Assembly (NCBI GenBank): GCA_965197555.1
Contig: OZ240213.1
Span: forward strand, 1,612,001 to 1,676,000
Source of the DNA: G965197555 sp965197555
GTDB lineage: Bacteria > Chloroflexota > Dehalococcoidia > Lucifugimonadales > UBA3495
Direction of reading: 5' to 3'
Length of the DNA: 64,000 bases
Shown here: one piece after another, positions 42,329 through 50,684 of the stretch
Layout: every line of letters begins with the position of its first letter
Numbering within the stretch: position 1 is the first letter of the stretch
The notes under the pieces: model-generated
The model's input: the letters and a program-made list of their open reading frames with translations, nothing else
Told to the model about the DNA's origin: nothing
Database searches by the model: none
Translations under genes and position numbers: made by a program

Positions 42329-43459
42329 CTACAAGAAGTCCATCTGCTCGAAGGCGCCCCCTACGATGGGCTGGGGATCGAGACCCATCCATTTGTCCAA
42401 GAGAGTCGAGTAGACCCCCCGGAAGTCGTTGTTGTACTGCAGGTCTCCCTCAAGTAATTTGTCGGGCTCCAGCGACGGGTACTCCCCGTACAGGCCACCC
42501 TTGATCGCATCCCCCACCACGAAGGCGATGCCGCCCGAGCCGTGGTCTGTTCCCGACCCATTGTCGTGTACCCTTCGGCCGAACTCCGTGAACAGCAAGA
42601 GGACCACGTTGTCGCTGGCCTGGTGGTGCTTCAGGTCCTCGTAGAAGTCGCTCACCGCGTTGGAAACGTCGGTCCAAAGTTTACCGTGGGTGGTCATTTG
42701 CCCGGCATGGGTGTCGAAGCTGTTATAGGGGGCGGTGGTGTACAGCACCCTTGTCCCCAACTCGGCCAAGTGGACCTGGGCGATATTTCGCAGGTATTGG
42801 GCCACGGAGTCACCACCATATTCCACCGAGGAGGAGTATTTTTCCGGGGCGGTGCTCAGGATGTCGGCGCCCTTTAAGGCGTCGGTGCCGGTCTGGGAAA
42901 GGTAGTCCACCACCGCGCCACGGCCCACTGCCGGGGAGTACATTCGGGAGAATATGTCCAGAGCGTCCGACCTCTCCTCTTCCTCGATTCCGGTCAGTAC
43001 CCCGTAGCTTTCCAGGTTGCCCACCGAGGCCACCGGTACCTGCGGAGCCGCCAAAGCCCTGGGCAGCCCTCGGCCGAAATTCACCCCGGTCAGTACATTG
43101 CTGCTATTAGGGTCGATTTCCCTTAGGGTTCTACCCAACCAACCCTCGGTCCCAACCTTGTCGGGCTCACAGGTATGCCAGATATCCATGGAGCGGAAGT
43201 GGGAGCGATTGGGATTGGGATAGCCCACACCTTGAATCACCGCCAACCTGCCCTCTTCGAACAAACGCTGTAGCGGAGCCATGGTGGGGTTGAAGCCGAT
43301 GTAATCATTGATGGGCAGCACTTGCTCCTCGGCCACCCGTATCGTCGGCCGGTTCTCGGCATAGCGCGGGTCGGCGTAAGGGACAATGGTATTTAAGGCG
43401 TCGTTACCCCCGGACAGTTGCAGTACCACCAAGACGGGGTCCTTCTTGATTGTCGTCAT
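42329..43459 (-). CDS. DUF1501 family protein
   Basis: 376 residues. The start VLVVLQLSGGNDALNTIVPYADPRYAENRPTI, the FNPTMAPLQRLFEEGRLAVIQGVGYPNPNRSHFRSMDIW block and FTEFGRRVHDNGSGTDHGSGGIAFVVG are diagnostic. The family is related to sulfatase/alkaline-phosphatase folds and almost always pairs with DUF1800, as here. Most members carry a Tat signal; this one starts at the fold itself and appears to lack any export signal. Function unknown. Confidence 0.92.
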   Translation of the reverse strand: MTTIKKDPVLVVLQLSGGNDALNTIVPYADPRYAENRPTIRVAEEQVLPINDYIGFNPTMAPLQRLFEEGRLAVIQGVGYPNPNRSHFRSMDIWHTCEPDKVGTEGWLGRTLREIDPNSSNVLTGVNFGRGLPRALAAPQVPVASVGNLESYGVLTGIEEEERSDALDIFSRMYSPAVGRGAVVDYLSQTGTDALKGADILSTAPEKYSSSVEYGGDSVAQYLRNIAQVHLAELGTRVLYTTAPYNSFDTHAGQMTTHGKLWTDVSNAVSDFYEDLKHHQASDNVVLLLFTEFGRRVHDNGSGTDHGSGGIAFVVGDAIKGGLYGEYPSLEPDKLLEGDLQYNNDFRGVYSTLLDKWMGLDPQPIVGGAFEQMDFL

Positions 43460-43576
43460 ATCCTCATACTCCCACTAGCGAGTGTCTCGTGGCCGAAGTT
43501 CTCCGATTTATGCGTTGTCTCGCCGGTCTGGCACCATTTCTCCGTTGGCCAGCCCATCGCTACCTGCCAGGAGCAT

Positions 43577-44983
43577 CTAAGCAAACTGGTATTCCTGAGT
43601 GGCGACCATAAGTTGCAGCATCTGGCCCACCCGCCGGGCGAAGTCGTCATTGCCTGCACGTAGCTCCCCACCTCCGCGGGCGTGGGTCACCAACTCGGTG
43701 CGGGTCTCTTCCGGCAATTCGTAACCCCCCAGCATTTCCAAGCACCCGTCTACCAACTGCTCTGCTGACAGAGTGTCTCCTCTTGAACTCAACCTTTGGA
43801 TCATGCCTTTCACCCCTGGCAGGTCCGTGTTCCCCAACTGGTCCGCTGCAAAGTTGATTCGTTCCACTAGAGTGCCGCTGTCGATCCACTCCTGTCCTGT
43901 GTGCCAGCCCTCTACCGTGGGGGGATTCATCAGGTCTTGACCCATGTAGCGAATCTGCATTGAGATAGGGTGAAGCCCGGGTTTGGGCGCGGTGAAGTCT
44001 TGCACCAACCGCATGGTCCCGACCACCACCTCTGCGGGGCTTTTGACCTTGGCGAATCGTGCGTTCTTGAAGAAGTCTGAGTTGAACAGGACCCTCAAGA
44101 CGGAGCGAATGTCATAATTGGACCGGAAATACTCTTGCTCCAGTATCTGGATCGCTGCGGGGTCCCTGGGCGGAGTCCCTTGCCAAGCCGGGATCTGGAC
44201 TTCGTCCGCCACGAAGAAGTTATACAGATGGCGGGCCACAAAACGTGCAGTAGAGGGCTGCTTGCCAATGATGTCGATTACCTCTCCACCATCCCAGGGG
44301 CCTGACTCGCCCAGAAAGGTCTTCTCCTCCTCGTCGTGGTCCGCCTCGCTATAAACAAATTGGGACTCGTACCGTCCATAGGGATACCTGGGAATCGCAT
44401 TGGTGATTGTCCAGCCGGTAAAAGCCCGGGCGCATTCCTTCACATCGTCCTCGGTGTAGTTGGGCTGCCCGTCCATGCCGACACCCATGGAGAACAGCTC
44501 CAGAAGCTCCCGGCCGTAATTCTCGTTGATGGCGCCCTTGTGGCTCATACAGTTGTCCAGGTAGAAGACCATTGCCGGGTCCTTGGAGAGTTCAGCTAGT
44601 AGATTGGGGAAGCTGCCCATGCCGTGGTGGCGGAACATGTCCAGTTGGACCTGTATCTGCCTACCGTGCTCGCATTTGGAGTTACCGGTACAAAGAATGC
44701 CGTGCCAAAACAACGCCACTTTTTCTTGCAAAGGGCGCTTGGTATTAATCATTCGGTAGGTCCAGTAAGCCTGGTTGACCTCCAGCGCATTCATCTCCTT
44801 CCAGTCGATGAAGTAACGCTGTAGCAAGTCCATATCCAGGTCTGGCTGGTCCCCGGGTCGGAGTAGCTCCTCTACCGTTGCCTCGTAGCCTTTGGCCGTC
44901 CTTGCCTCTAACTCCTCATATGTAGCGCCAAACCCGGCGCGCCGCATCAGGTGGGCCATTAGCTCAATGTCTTGACCGGCCAT
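43577..44983 (-). CDS. DUF1800 family protein
   Basis: 468 residues. Signatures are HLMRRAGFGATYEEL, KVALFWHGILCTG, LSKDPAMVFYLDNCMSHKGAINENYGRELLELFSMGVG and DDVKECARAFTGWTI, plus the C-terminal PPTVEGWHTGQEWI. It is upstream of DUF1501 and co-transcribed. The ATG at 44983 has GGAG 8 nt upstream; an in-frame GTG at 44992 is possible. The enzymatic role of the pair is not known. Confidence 0.93.
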   Translation of the reverse strand: MAGQDIELMAHLMRRAGFGATYEELEARTAKGYEATVEELLRPGDQPDLDMDLLQRYFIDWKEMNALEVNQAYWTYRMINTKRPLQEKVALFWHGILCTGNSKCEHGRQIQVQLDMFRHHGMGSFPNLLAELSKDPAMVFYLDNCMSHKGAINENYGRELLELFSMGVGMDGQPNYTEDDVKECARAFTGWTITNAIPRYPYGRYESQFVYSEADHDEEEKTFLGESGPWDGGEVIDIIGKQPSTARFVARHLYNFFVADEVQIPAWQGTPPRDPAAIQILEQEYFRSNYDIRSVLRVLFNSDFFKNARFAKVKSPAEVVVGTMRLVQDFTAPKPGLHPISMQIRYMGQDLMNPPTVEGWHTGQEWIDSGTLVERINFAADQLGNTDLPGVKGMIQRLSSRGDTLSAEQLVDGCLEMLGGYELPEETRTELVTHARGGGELRAGNDDFARRVGQMLQLMVATQEYQFA

Positions 44984-45229
44984 GTTCTTCACTCCTGCCT
45001 TCGGTATTCAGCTTGAGTATCCCCGGTTGGCTGAAATGCCCTGGGCTTTGCCTTTTGTCTACAAACTATCCCAACAGGTGCTTCGACAAGCTAACCGCGA
45101 ACGGAAAACACACATTAACCCCCGTTCCCCCCGAGCCTGGCGAATGACATCTCATCCTGGCGAAAGGCTTTGAGATGCAGCGTTAATCGCCTGCTAGTAT
45201 TGATCGAATTCGACCAAATTACTGATGGG

Positions 45230-45258
45230 ATAGTATGCCGCCGCACCCACAGTGTCAA
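45230..45258 (-). promoter_or_regulatory. promoter of DUF1800-DUF1501
   Basis: Minus strand: TTGACA (45253-45258), a 17-nt spacer, TACTAT (45230-45235). It predicts a leader of about 240 nt, which contains a TTCGACAAGC-type repeat fragment (about 45080-45170) and no gene. Confidence 0.65.
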
Positions 45259-45399
45259 CAAAAACTTGTGGCGGGGCCGACCAGTCCTTGCCAGGACTAA
45301 GAGGGCTCAGATGACTGTCTAGAGCAGTGTTTGGGTAGCTTGGCGCTATCCTGTCCGGGACTACTTGCCGCCGAAACGTCGGCGGTGTTGGCGTAGGGT

Positions 45400-45762
45400 T
45401 CAATCATCCATCACGACGGGTATCCCTGCGGCCTCCGCTTTGGCCGCAGAATCATGGTCGATGACTCCGTCCTGCATCCAGATGTACTTGACCCCCACCT
45501 CTATGGCTTCGTCTACTACCGAAGGCACTAGCTCGGAGCGCCGGAAAATATCCACCATGTCGATGGGCTCCGGAACCGATTTCAGGTCTGGGTAACTAGG
45601 TTCCCCCAAAGACTCTTGGATCAGGGGGTTAACCGGAATTATGCGGTAGCCCTGGGACTGCATGTATTTGGAGACTCTGTAGCTGTCCCGGTTGGGCTTA
45701 TCCGACAATCCCACCACCGCGATGGTCCTGCTGTTACGTAATTGCTCTTCTAATAGGTCCAT
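45400..45762 (-). CDS. CoA-binding domain protein (YccU type)
   Basis: 120 residues from the ATG at 45762, which has GGGAGG 6 nt upstream. The Rossmann-like CoA_binding_2 domain shows RTIAVVGLSDKPNRDSYRVSKYMQSQGYRIIPVNP and the C-terminal VKYIWMQDGVIDHDSAAKAEAAGI. It binds CoA or nucleotides; its role in cells is unclear. It is the last gene of the trxB-LiaI/DUF5668-CoA-binding run. Confidence 0.92.
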   Translation of the reverse strand: MDLLEEQLRNSRTIAVVGLSDKPNRDSYRVSKYMQSQGYRIIPVNPLIQESLGEPSYPDLKSVPEPIDMVDIFRRSELVPSVVDEAIEVGVKYIWMQDGVIDHDSAAKAEAAGIPVVMDD

Positions 45763-45831
45763 GGAAACCTCCCGTACCGGAATGTTAGGCAGCCAGCTCA
45801 ATGGAGGCCGCAGCCGCCAGCGTTTCCCTGC

Positions 45832-46227
45832 TCAACCCTGCCGTCGTCGGCGCCCCATCCGCATGGTGCGGCCTCCCCAGCCCGTAAGGACAGCAAGGCC
45901 TAGAATTATCAGAATGATAGGCCAGAGGCGGCCGATGTCCCAGGACAGAACGCCCAGTTCGTTTAATTGGAACAATATACCGATGGTGAAAATGCCGACT
46001 GAGAAGAACAGGTCTTGGAACCCCCGGGCCATAAGCCTCCAAGCCCCCCAGATGATCAACAGCGACGGCCAATAGGTCGCGAAAACGGTGGTACCCTCGC
46101 CGGTCACATCTACGGTATCCAGCAAGAACATCACACCCACGGCTACCAACAGGACGCCGATTAGGGAACGGCGCCTCAAGCGGCCTAGTCCAAACGGTGA
46201 TTGGTGATGGCGAGCGGTGGTGTTCAT
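45832..46227 (-). CDS. small membrane protein, LiaF/DUF5668-like
   Basis: 131 residues with four hydrophobic segments (about 22-36, 48-62, 72-88, 100-116) and a basic C-terminus (RMGRRRRQG). The pattern LLVAVGVMFLLDTVD and YWPSLLIIWGAW matches the LiaI-LiaF-like transmembrane region (DUF5668). Such proteins sit in the cytoplasmic membrane and some sense envelope stress. Co-directional with trxB, 36 nt apart. Confidence 0.75.
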   Translation of the reverse strand: MNTTARHHQSPFGLGRLRRRSLIGVLLVAVGVMFLLDTVDVTGEGTTVFATYWPSLLIIWGAWRLMARGFQDLFFSVGIFTIGILFQLNELGVLSWDIGRLWPIILIILGLAVLTGWGGRTMRMGRRRRQG

Positions 46228-46263
46228 AATGGAATCCCTATCTGGATCGCTGGGGGTCCTTTG

Positions 46264-47190
46264 CTACCAGTCTTTTCCGCTGATATATCTGAAAGCGCCG
46301 ATCGCCGCGGTGGCCCCGTCTCCTGCAGAAGATACCAGTTGGGACACCGAATGCTGGCGGATGTCGCCCACCGCGTAAAGTCCGGGAAGCTCGGTTTCCA
46401 TCGAAATGTCCACCGGTATATGACCTGAACGGTCCACTTTGATCAGGTCACGGACCAACTCTGAGCTGGGCTCCAAGCCGACGTAGATGAAAAGGCCGGA
46501 GAGGTCCATCTGATTTTCCATCCTTGTTACCGTGTTCCGAACCCGTACCCCGGCTACCGTGTCTTCCCCCAACACCTCTTCAACGACGGAGTTCCAGACC
46601 ACCTCAATTTTCCGGTTGCGGTGCAGCCTGTCCTGCAACGCTCGGTGCGCGCGCAGTTGGTCCCTGCGGTGAAAGAGCAATACTTGGCTGGCAAACTCAG
46701 AAAGGGTATCCGCCTCGTCCGCTGCCGAGTCCCCTCCTCCGACCACTCCGACTGCTTGACCCATGTAGAGGGGGCCGTCGCAGGTGGCGCAGTGGGACAC
46801 CCCGCGCCCAAACAGCTCTTCCTCTCCGGGAATGCCCATTTGCCTCAGGTTTGACCCGGTTGCGACTATGACGGCCTTGGCCCTGAGGTCGCCCGCGTCG
46901 GTGGCCACTACCCTGAGGTCCCGGTCCCGGGAGATCCGGCTGGCTTCGGCCATCACAAACTCAACCCCGGCGTCCATGGCTTGTTCTTGGACCGCCGGAG
47001 CCAACTCGGCACCCGATATCCCTTGGGGAAAACCTGGAAAGTTGTCGATTCTTTCTATATTGATGATCTGAGCGCCGCCCATCATGCGCTCGATGATCGC
47101 TGTTCTCATTCCGTAGCGGGCGGAATAGAAACCTGCGGTCATCCCGGCTAAGCCGCCCCCGATGATCAATACGTCGTATTCACTAGCCAA
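46264..47190 (-). CDS. trxB: thioredoxin reductase
   Basis: 308 residues. FAD motif IIGGGLAGMTAGFYSARYG, the redox-active CATC in RGVSHCATCDGPLY, NADPH motif VGVVGGGDSAADEAD and the C-terminal YAVGDIRQHSVSQLVSSAGDGATAA are all present. It reduces thioredoxin with NADPH. The promoter lies at 47242-47271. trxA is not next to it. Confidence 0.96.
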   Translation of the reverse strand: MASEYDVLIIGGGLAGMTAGFYSARYGMRTAIIERMMGGAQIINIERIDNFPGFPQGISGAELAPAVQEQAMDAGVEFVMAEASRISRDRDLRVVATDAGDLRAKAVIVATGSNLRQMGIPGEEELFGRGVSHCATCDGPLYMGQAVGVVGGGDSAADEADTLSEFASQVLLFHRRDQLRAHRALQDRLHRNRKIEVVWNSVVEEVLGEDTVAGVRVRNTVTRMENQMDLSGLFIYVGLEPSSELVRDLIKVDRSGHIPVDISMETELPGLYAVGDIRQHSVSQLVSSAGDGATAAIGAFRYISGKDW

Positions 47191-47241
47191 AAATCACTAC
47201 CTCCCGGACGCCACCAGAGTTCGTCTTGATCCCTGGATTAA

Positions 47242-47271
47242 ACTATAGACAGGCCAATTCCAGGGTGTCAA
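47242..47271 (-). promoter_or_regulatory. promoter of the trxB operon
   Basis: Minus strand: TTGACA (47266-47271), an 18-nt spacer, TATAGT (47242-47247). Confidence 0.65.
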
Positions 47272-47340
47272 TCTGTTCCTGAGGGTTGATATGGGCCATT
47301 CCGCAATGACTGTCCTGGGGGTAGAAGTTGCCACCATCGG

Positions 47341-47369
47341 TTGCGCTCCCGGCAGCCCTCTTCTAGAAT
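47341..47369 (+). promoter_or_regulatory. promoter of the alpha/beta hydrolase gene
   Basis: TTGCGC (47341-47346), a 17-nt spacer, TAGAAT (47364-47369), about 90 nt before the ATG. Confidence 0.5.
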
Positions 47370-47459
47370 TTATTATCCAAGCTTGTTATTGCTGCTGGCG
47401 GCCGTTAGTTGGCTCCCCTTGTTAGCGAAGGGCAATGTCTCAGCGAGAGGTGAAATCGG

Positions 47460-48329
47460 ATGCTTGTTGACCTGATAGGTATCAACAACAGTGAGGGGCT
47501 CCGCCTGGACGGGGCGTTTTTCTCGCCTACGGGCTCGAATACCCGGCAAGGACTGGTGGACGCGGTCTTGCTGATCCACGGCTCCCGGGGCAACTTTTGC
47601 GACCCGGCAACAGTGGCCATGGCCGAGGCCCTCCGTTCCCGGGGATATGCTGCGTTGGCGTTGAACACCAATGCCCATGACACTGTCTGGTTCAATCTTT
47701 CGGACGGAGTTTATAAGGGAAACGCCTTCGAAATCCTTGACCACACCAGGCTTGACCTGAAGGCTGGGGTGGACTACCTATGGGACTCCGGTTACCGCAA
47801 CATTGCTCTTCTAGGCCATAGCATGGGTGCGGTGCGGGTCACCTACTATGCCGCGTTGGAGGAGGACCCCAGGGTTGCCGGCATCATTCCTGTTTCCCCA
47901 GTCCGTCTGTCCTATTCCTATTACATGACTTCGGAGGATGCGGAAGAATTCCAAAGCAACGTCAGGAATGCACAGGATATGGTGGCCCAAGGGAAGGAGC
48001 ACGAACTGGTCTCCGTCAAATTCCCCATTACCCAGCTTTTCAGCGCCGCTTCTTACCTGGACAAACACGGCCCGGAGGAGCGTTACAACCTGTTGAAGTT
48101 GGCGCCTCAGATTCGGGTGCCCATGCTCGCCCTGGCCGGGTCACTAGAGACTCATACCCGCTTGCGGGACATGGCGCGGGACCTGGCCGAAGCGGCAGTG
48201 AATAGCCACAATGTGGAGTGGCAAATCATAGACGGCGGAGACCATTCGCTCAACAATAGCAAGGAAGAAGCGGCGGAGGCAGTACTGAAGTTCCTGGCTA
48301 GCCTGGTGGCGCAAGAAGTTTCGACGTAG
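47460..48329 (+). CDS. alpha/beta hydrolase
   Basis: 289 residues. An oxyanion region (LLIHGSRGNF), the nucleophile elbow GHSMGA, an Asp region (LALAGSLETHT) and a C-terminal His (GGDHSLNN) form the catalytic set of the serine alpha/beta hydrolases. The fold resembles dienelactone-hydrolase or DUF1749-like esterases. No signal peptide. Substrate unknown. It converges with a methyltransferase gene 13 nt away. Confidence 0.85.
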   Translation: MLVDLIGINNSEGLRLDGAFFSPTGSNTRQGLVDAVLLIHGSRGNFCDPATVAMAEALRSRGYAALALNTNAHDTVWFNLSDGVYKGNAFEILDHTRLDLKAGVDYLWDSGYRNIALLGHSMGAVRVTYYAALEEDPRVAGIIPVSPVRLSYSYYMTSEDAEEFQSNVRNAQDMVAQGKEHELVSVKFPITQLFSAASYLDKHGPEERYNLLKLAPQIRVPMLALAGSLETHTRLRDMARDLAEAAVNSHNVEWQIIDGGDHSLNNSKEEAAEAVLKFLASLVAQEVST

Positions 48330-48342
48330 CAGGGGTACCCAA

Positions 48343-48930
48343 TCAGGCCCCGCGCAAGTTCATCATGTACTGGTCCCCGTTCAAGTCCCGCCATCCTTGT
48401 ACAGAATAACCCGCCCGCCTTCCGAGGGCCTCCAAGTCTGGAGGGTCAATGCGCCGCTCCAGCGGCGGGCCAATATCTGTTTCTTTCCGGTACCATTCCA
48501 GAACCGAGCACCAACCTCCGGTCCGGAGCAGCCCTCTGACGGCCTGAAGAAACCTGAGTTTGTCCGGGCTTTGCTGTAACACGAAGGCTAGGAATGCCCC
48601 GTCCAAGGAATCCTGCTCCAAGGGAAATTCGTACTCGTTACACTTCAGAATCTCCACATTACCCAAACGGGCCTGGTTTACCTGTTGGCGGCAAGCCGTC
48701 AGCATATCTTCGTCGATATCCAGGGCATACACTTTGCCGCTGATCAGGAACTTGGCCAACGGAATAGTAAAGAAGCCGGGACCGCAGCCTACGTCTGCAA
48801 TCGTTTCGTGGGAGTTGATGCCGGAGAAGCTTAGAACCCTGAATGGGTCCAAATGCTCAGCTCGGCCGGGAGCCAGAAGGTGTCGAATGAACTCCTCAGA
48901 TGTCATATCGTCGGGCACCGATGTCATCAA
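48343..48930 (-). CDS. class I SAM-dependent methyltransferase
   Basis: 195 residues. Motif I IADVGCGPGFFTIPLAKF, the acidic VYALDIDEDML (ribose binding) and the later DGAFLAFVLQQSPDK are the SAM-binding signature of Methyltransf_11/25-type enzymes. The target molecule is not evident. Confidence 0.88.
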   Translation of the reverse strand: MMTSVPDDMTSEEFIRHLLAPGRAEHLDPFRVLSFSGINSHETIADVGCGPGFFTIPLAKFLISGKVYALDIDEDMLTACRQQVNQARLGNVEILKCNEYEFPLEQDSLDGAFLAFVLQQSPDKLRFLQAVRGLLRTGGWCSVLEWYRKETDIGPPLERRIDPPDLEALGRRAGYSVQGWRDLNGDQYMMNLRGA

Positions 48931-49090
48931 AAAAATCCCCTCCGGAGCCAGCCACGTACTTTACAATATCCGAAGAATATCCGATAGTGGCCCGCAATTT
49001 TTCGGCATATTTTGAATACACCTGAGGCTCCTTGGGGGTGCGGTTCCATCACCACAACCGGACGCATCCGCCTTGAGGGTTCGTGTCGTA

Positions 49091-50520
49091 GTTCAGTAAA
49101 GGTGTCACCCCTAATGGTTCAATGATTTAGTCACTATGGGGGTCCGCCAAGGGTGTTGGGGGCCTGGTCTGTGGACTGGGGGCTTGGGGTTGCTTGCTTG
49201 GTTAGGAACAGGATTAGGCCGCTCCCGCTGCTGGGGCGGTCCTTGGAGCGCCCGGTCTTCCGAACCAGCAATACCTTCCCCGGCTATGCTTGGTCGCCAG
49301 GGATTGTCCCGGCTGCGGAGCACCACCGGCAGAGGCGGCGCTTCTTGAGTGGCAACGACCTTCCCCTGATAGACCACCGAGAAGCTGCCGTCCAACAGCT
49401 CCCGCACCTCTACCCGAGCCCGGGCGTAGCTAAGGCGCTCCGGTCCCGGCAGCAACTGCAGCGTATGCTCTTCCAGCTTCACTGTGTTGTCGTTGGCCAC
49501 GGTTCGTTGGTACTTGAAGCAGAGCATCCCGGCCAGTCCGCCGCTGCCCGCCGCTGCCCGGTAGGCGCTGCCGGGCTGGGCCGGGGGTACAGCAAAGCAC
49601 CGGTTGAACCGGGGCAGATATTCCCATAGCCCCCGGTTGGCCTCCTCTAGGGTGTTGGCCTTCTTGAGCCTCAGTTCGCTGACGAGACGGTCCTGCAAGG
49701 TGCCGAACAACCTTTCCACCCGGCCCTTGGCTTGAGGCGACAGGGCCACGATGGACTCGATCCCCAGTTCCTTTAGCGCCCGGCCGAACTGGGTTGGTTG
49801 GCGCTCCCCGGCCAATTGCTCCGCCACCGTCTCCCGCTGCTTCGGGTTCACCTGGAAGATGCTGTGACGGTCGGAGTAGATGGCTAGGGGTAGGCCCTTG
49901 CGGCCGGCGATCTCCCTCAATAGCAGAAAGTAGCCATGGGCGTCCTCCTGCTCCCGGAACAACGCATAGGGAATGGTGCCGGTGGCATCATCTACCGCTG
50001 CCAAAAGGGTCAGGTAGGCCCCCCGGCCCTCCAGCCAATCGTGGCGGCTGCCGTCAACTTGCAGCAGCATCCCCTCCTGGGGGTAGCGTTCCCTACGCTG
50101 GCGGTGTTGGGGTCTGCGACGCCTTCTGGGGTTGGGCACCCCGGCCTCTTGAAGGAGGCGCCGCACAGTAGAGCGGCTCAATCGCAGCCCCTCCCTTTCC
50201 TCCAGTGCATCCCGCAAATGGTGGTGATTCAACCCAGCGTATGGCCCTCGGGCCAACTCGACCACCCGGTTCCTGGTCTCCTCCCCGATGCGGTGGACCG
50301 GCTTCCGTCCTCGGTTGCCGTGGGCCAGGGCAGCCACACCCTCCTTCCTGTAGGCCGCCAACAGCCGACGCTCCTGCCGCAAGGACAGTCCCATCAGCCC
50401 GGCAGCCTCCTCCCCTGTGAATAGTCCCCGTTCCACCCGGTTAAGCACCATTGCCCTTTGTTGCTCCTTGTCCTTTAACGTTACCGCCACCCTTTCCATA
50501 GGGTGACATTTTCACCGAAC
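49091..50520. mobile_element. insertion sequence, ISNCY-like, with 20-bp terminal inverted repeats
   Basis: The ends GTTCAGTAAAGGTGTCACCC (49091-49110) and the reverse complement of 50501-50520 (GTTCGGTGAAAATGTCACCC) match at 16 of 20 bases, enclosing one transposase gene in an element of 1430 bp. I see no clear target-site duplication directly outside (TCGTA left, TCTTA right). It lies between the methyltransferase and glyA genes, and the glyA promoter is 40 bp beyond the right end. Confidence 0.75.
49111..50499 (-). CDS. DDE transposase (ISNCY-like, integrase core)
   Basis: 462 residues. An N-terminal helix-turn-helix (TGEEAAGLMGLSLRQERRLLAAYRKEG) is followed by the rve integrase core with catalytic Asp in LLQVDGSRHDW, Asp in IYSDRHSIF and Glu in AKGRVERLFGTLQDRL. 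The C-terminus is Pro-rich. The frame is intact, so the element could be active. Cut-and-paste movement is expected from the family. Confidence 0.9.
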   Translation of the reverse strand: MERVAVTLKDKEQQRAMVLNRVERGLFTGEEAAGLMGLSLRQERRLLAAYRKEGVAALAHGNRGRKPVHRIGEETRNRVVELARGPYAGLNHHHLRDALEEREGLRLSRSTVRRLLQEAGVPNPRRRRRPQHRQRRERYPQEGMLLQVDGSRHDWLEGRGAYLTLLAAVDDATGTIPYALFREQEDAHGYFLLLREIAGRKGLPLAIYSDRHSIFQVNPKQRETVAEQLAGERQPTQFGRALKELGIESIVALSPQAKGRVERLFGTLQDRLVSELRLKKANTLEEANRGLWEYLPRFNRCFAVPPAQPGSAYRAAAGSGGLAGMLCFKYQRTVANDNTVKLEEHTLQLLPGPERLSYARARVEVRELLDGSFSVVYQGKVVATQEAPPLPVVLRSRDNPWRPSIAGEGIAGSEDRALQGPPQQRERPNPVPNQASNPKPPVHRPGPQHPWRTPIVTKSLNH

Positions 50521-50559
50521 TCTTAGCCCATGTCATAATCACTGGTCTAACACAGTTCG

Positions 50560-50588
50560 TTGACAGCCATACACCCTAATCGTAAACT
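50560..50588 (+). promoter_or_regulatory. promoter of glyA
   Basis: TTGACA (50560-50565), a 17-nt spacer, TAAACT (50583-50588), just outside the insertion sequence. Confidence 0.65.
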
Positions 50589-50684
50589 AGCTCTTGATCC
50601 AGGGTTTTCACGGCGTTATCGTCCTTGTCCTTGTCTGCAATCGCCCCGGCCTCTAGTCCTCTTGCGTTGCCTTAGGAGATGCCT

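Noticed and set aside
49086..50525. Target-site duplication flanking the insertion sequence
   Set aside because: TCGTA on the left and TCTTA on the right are not identical, so I make no claim about the duplicated target.
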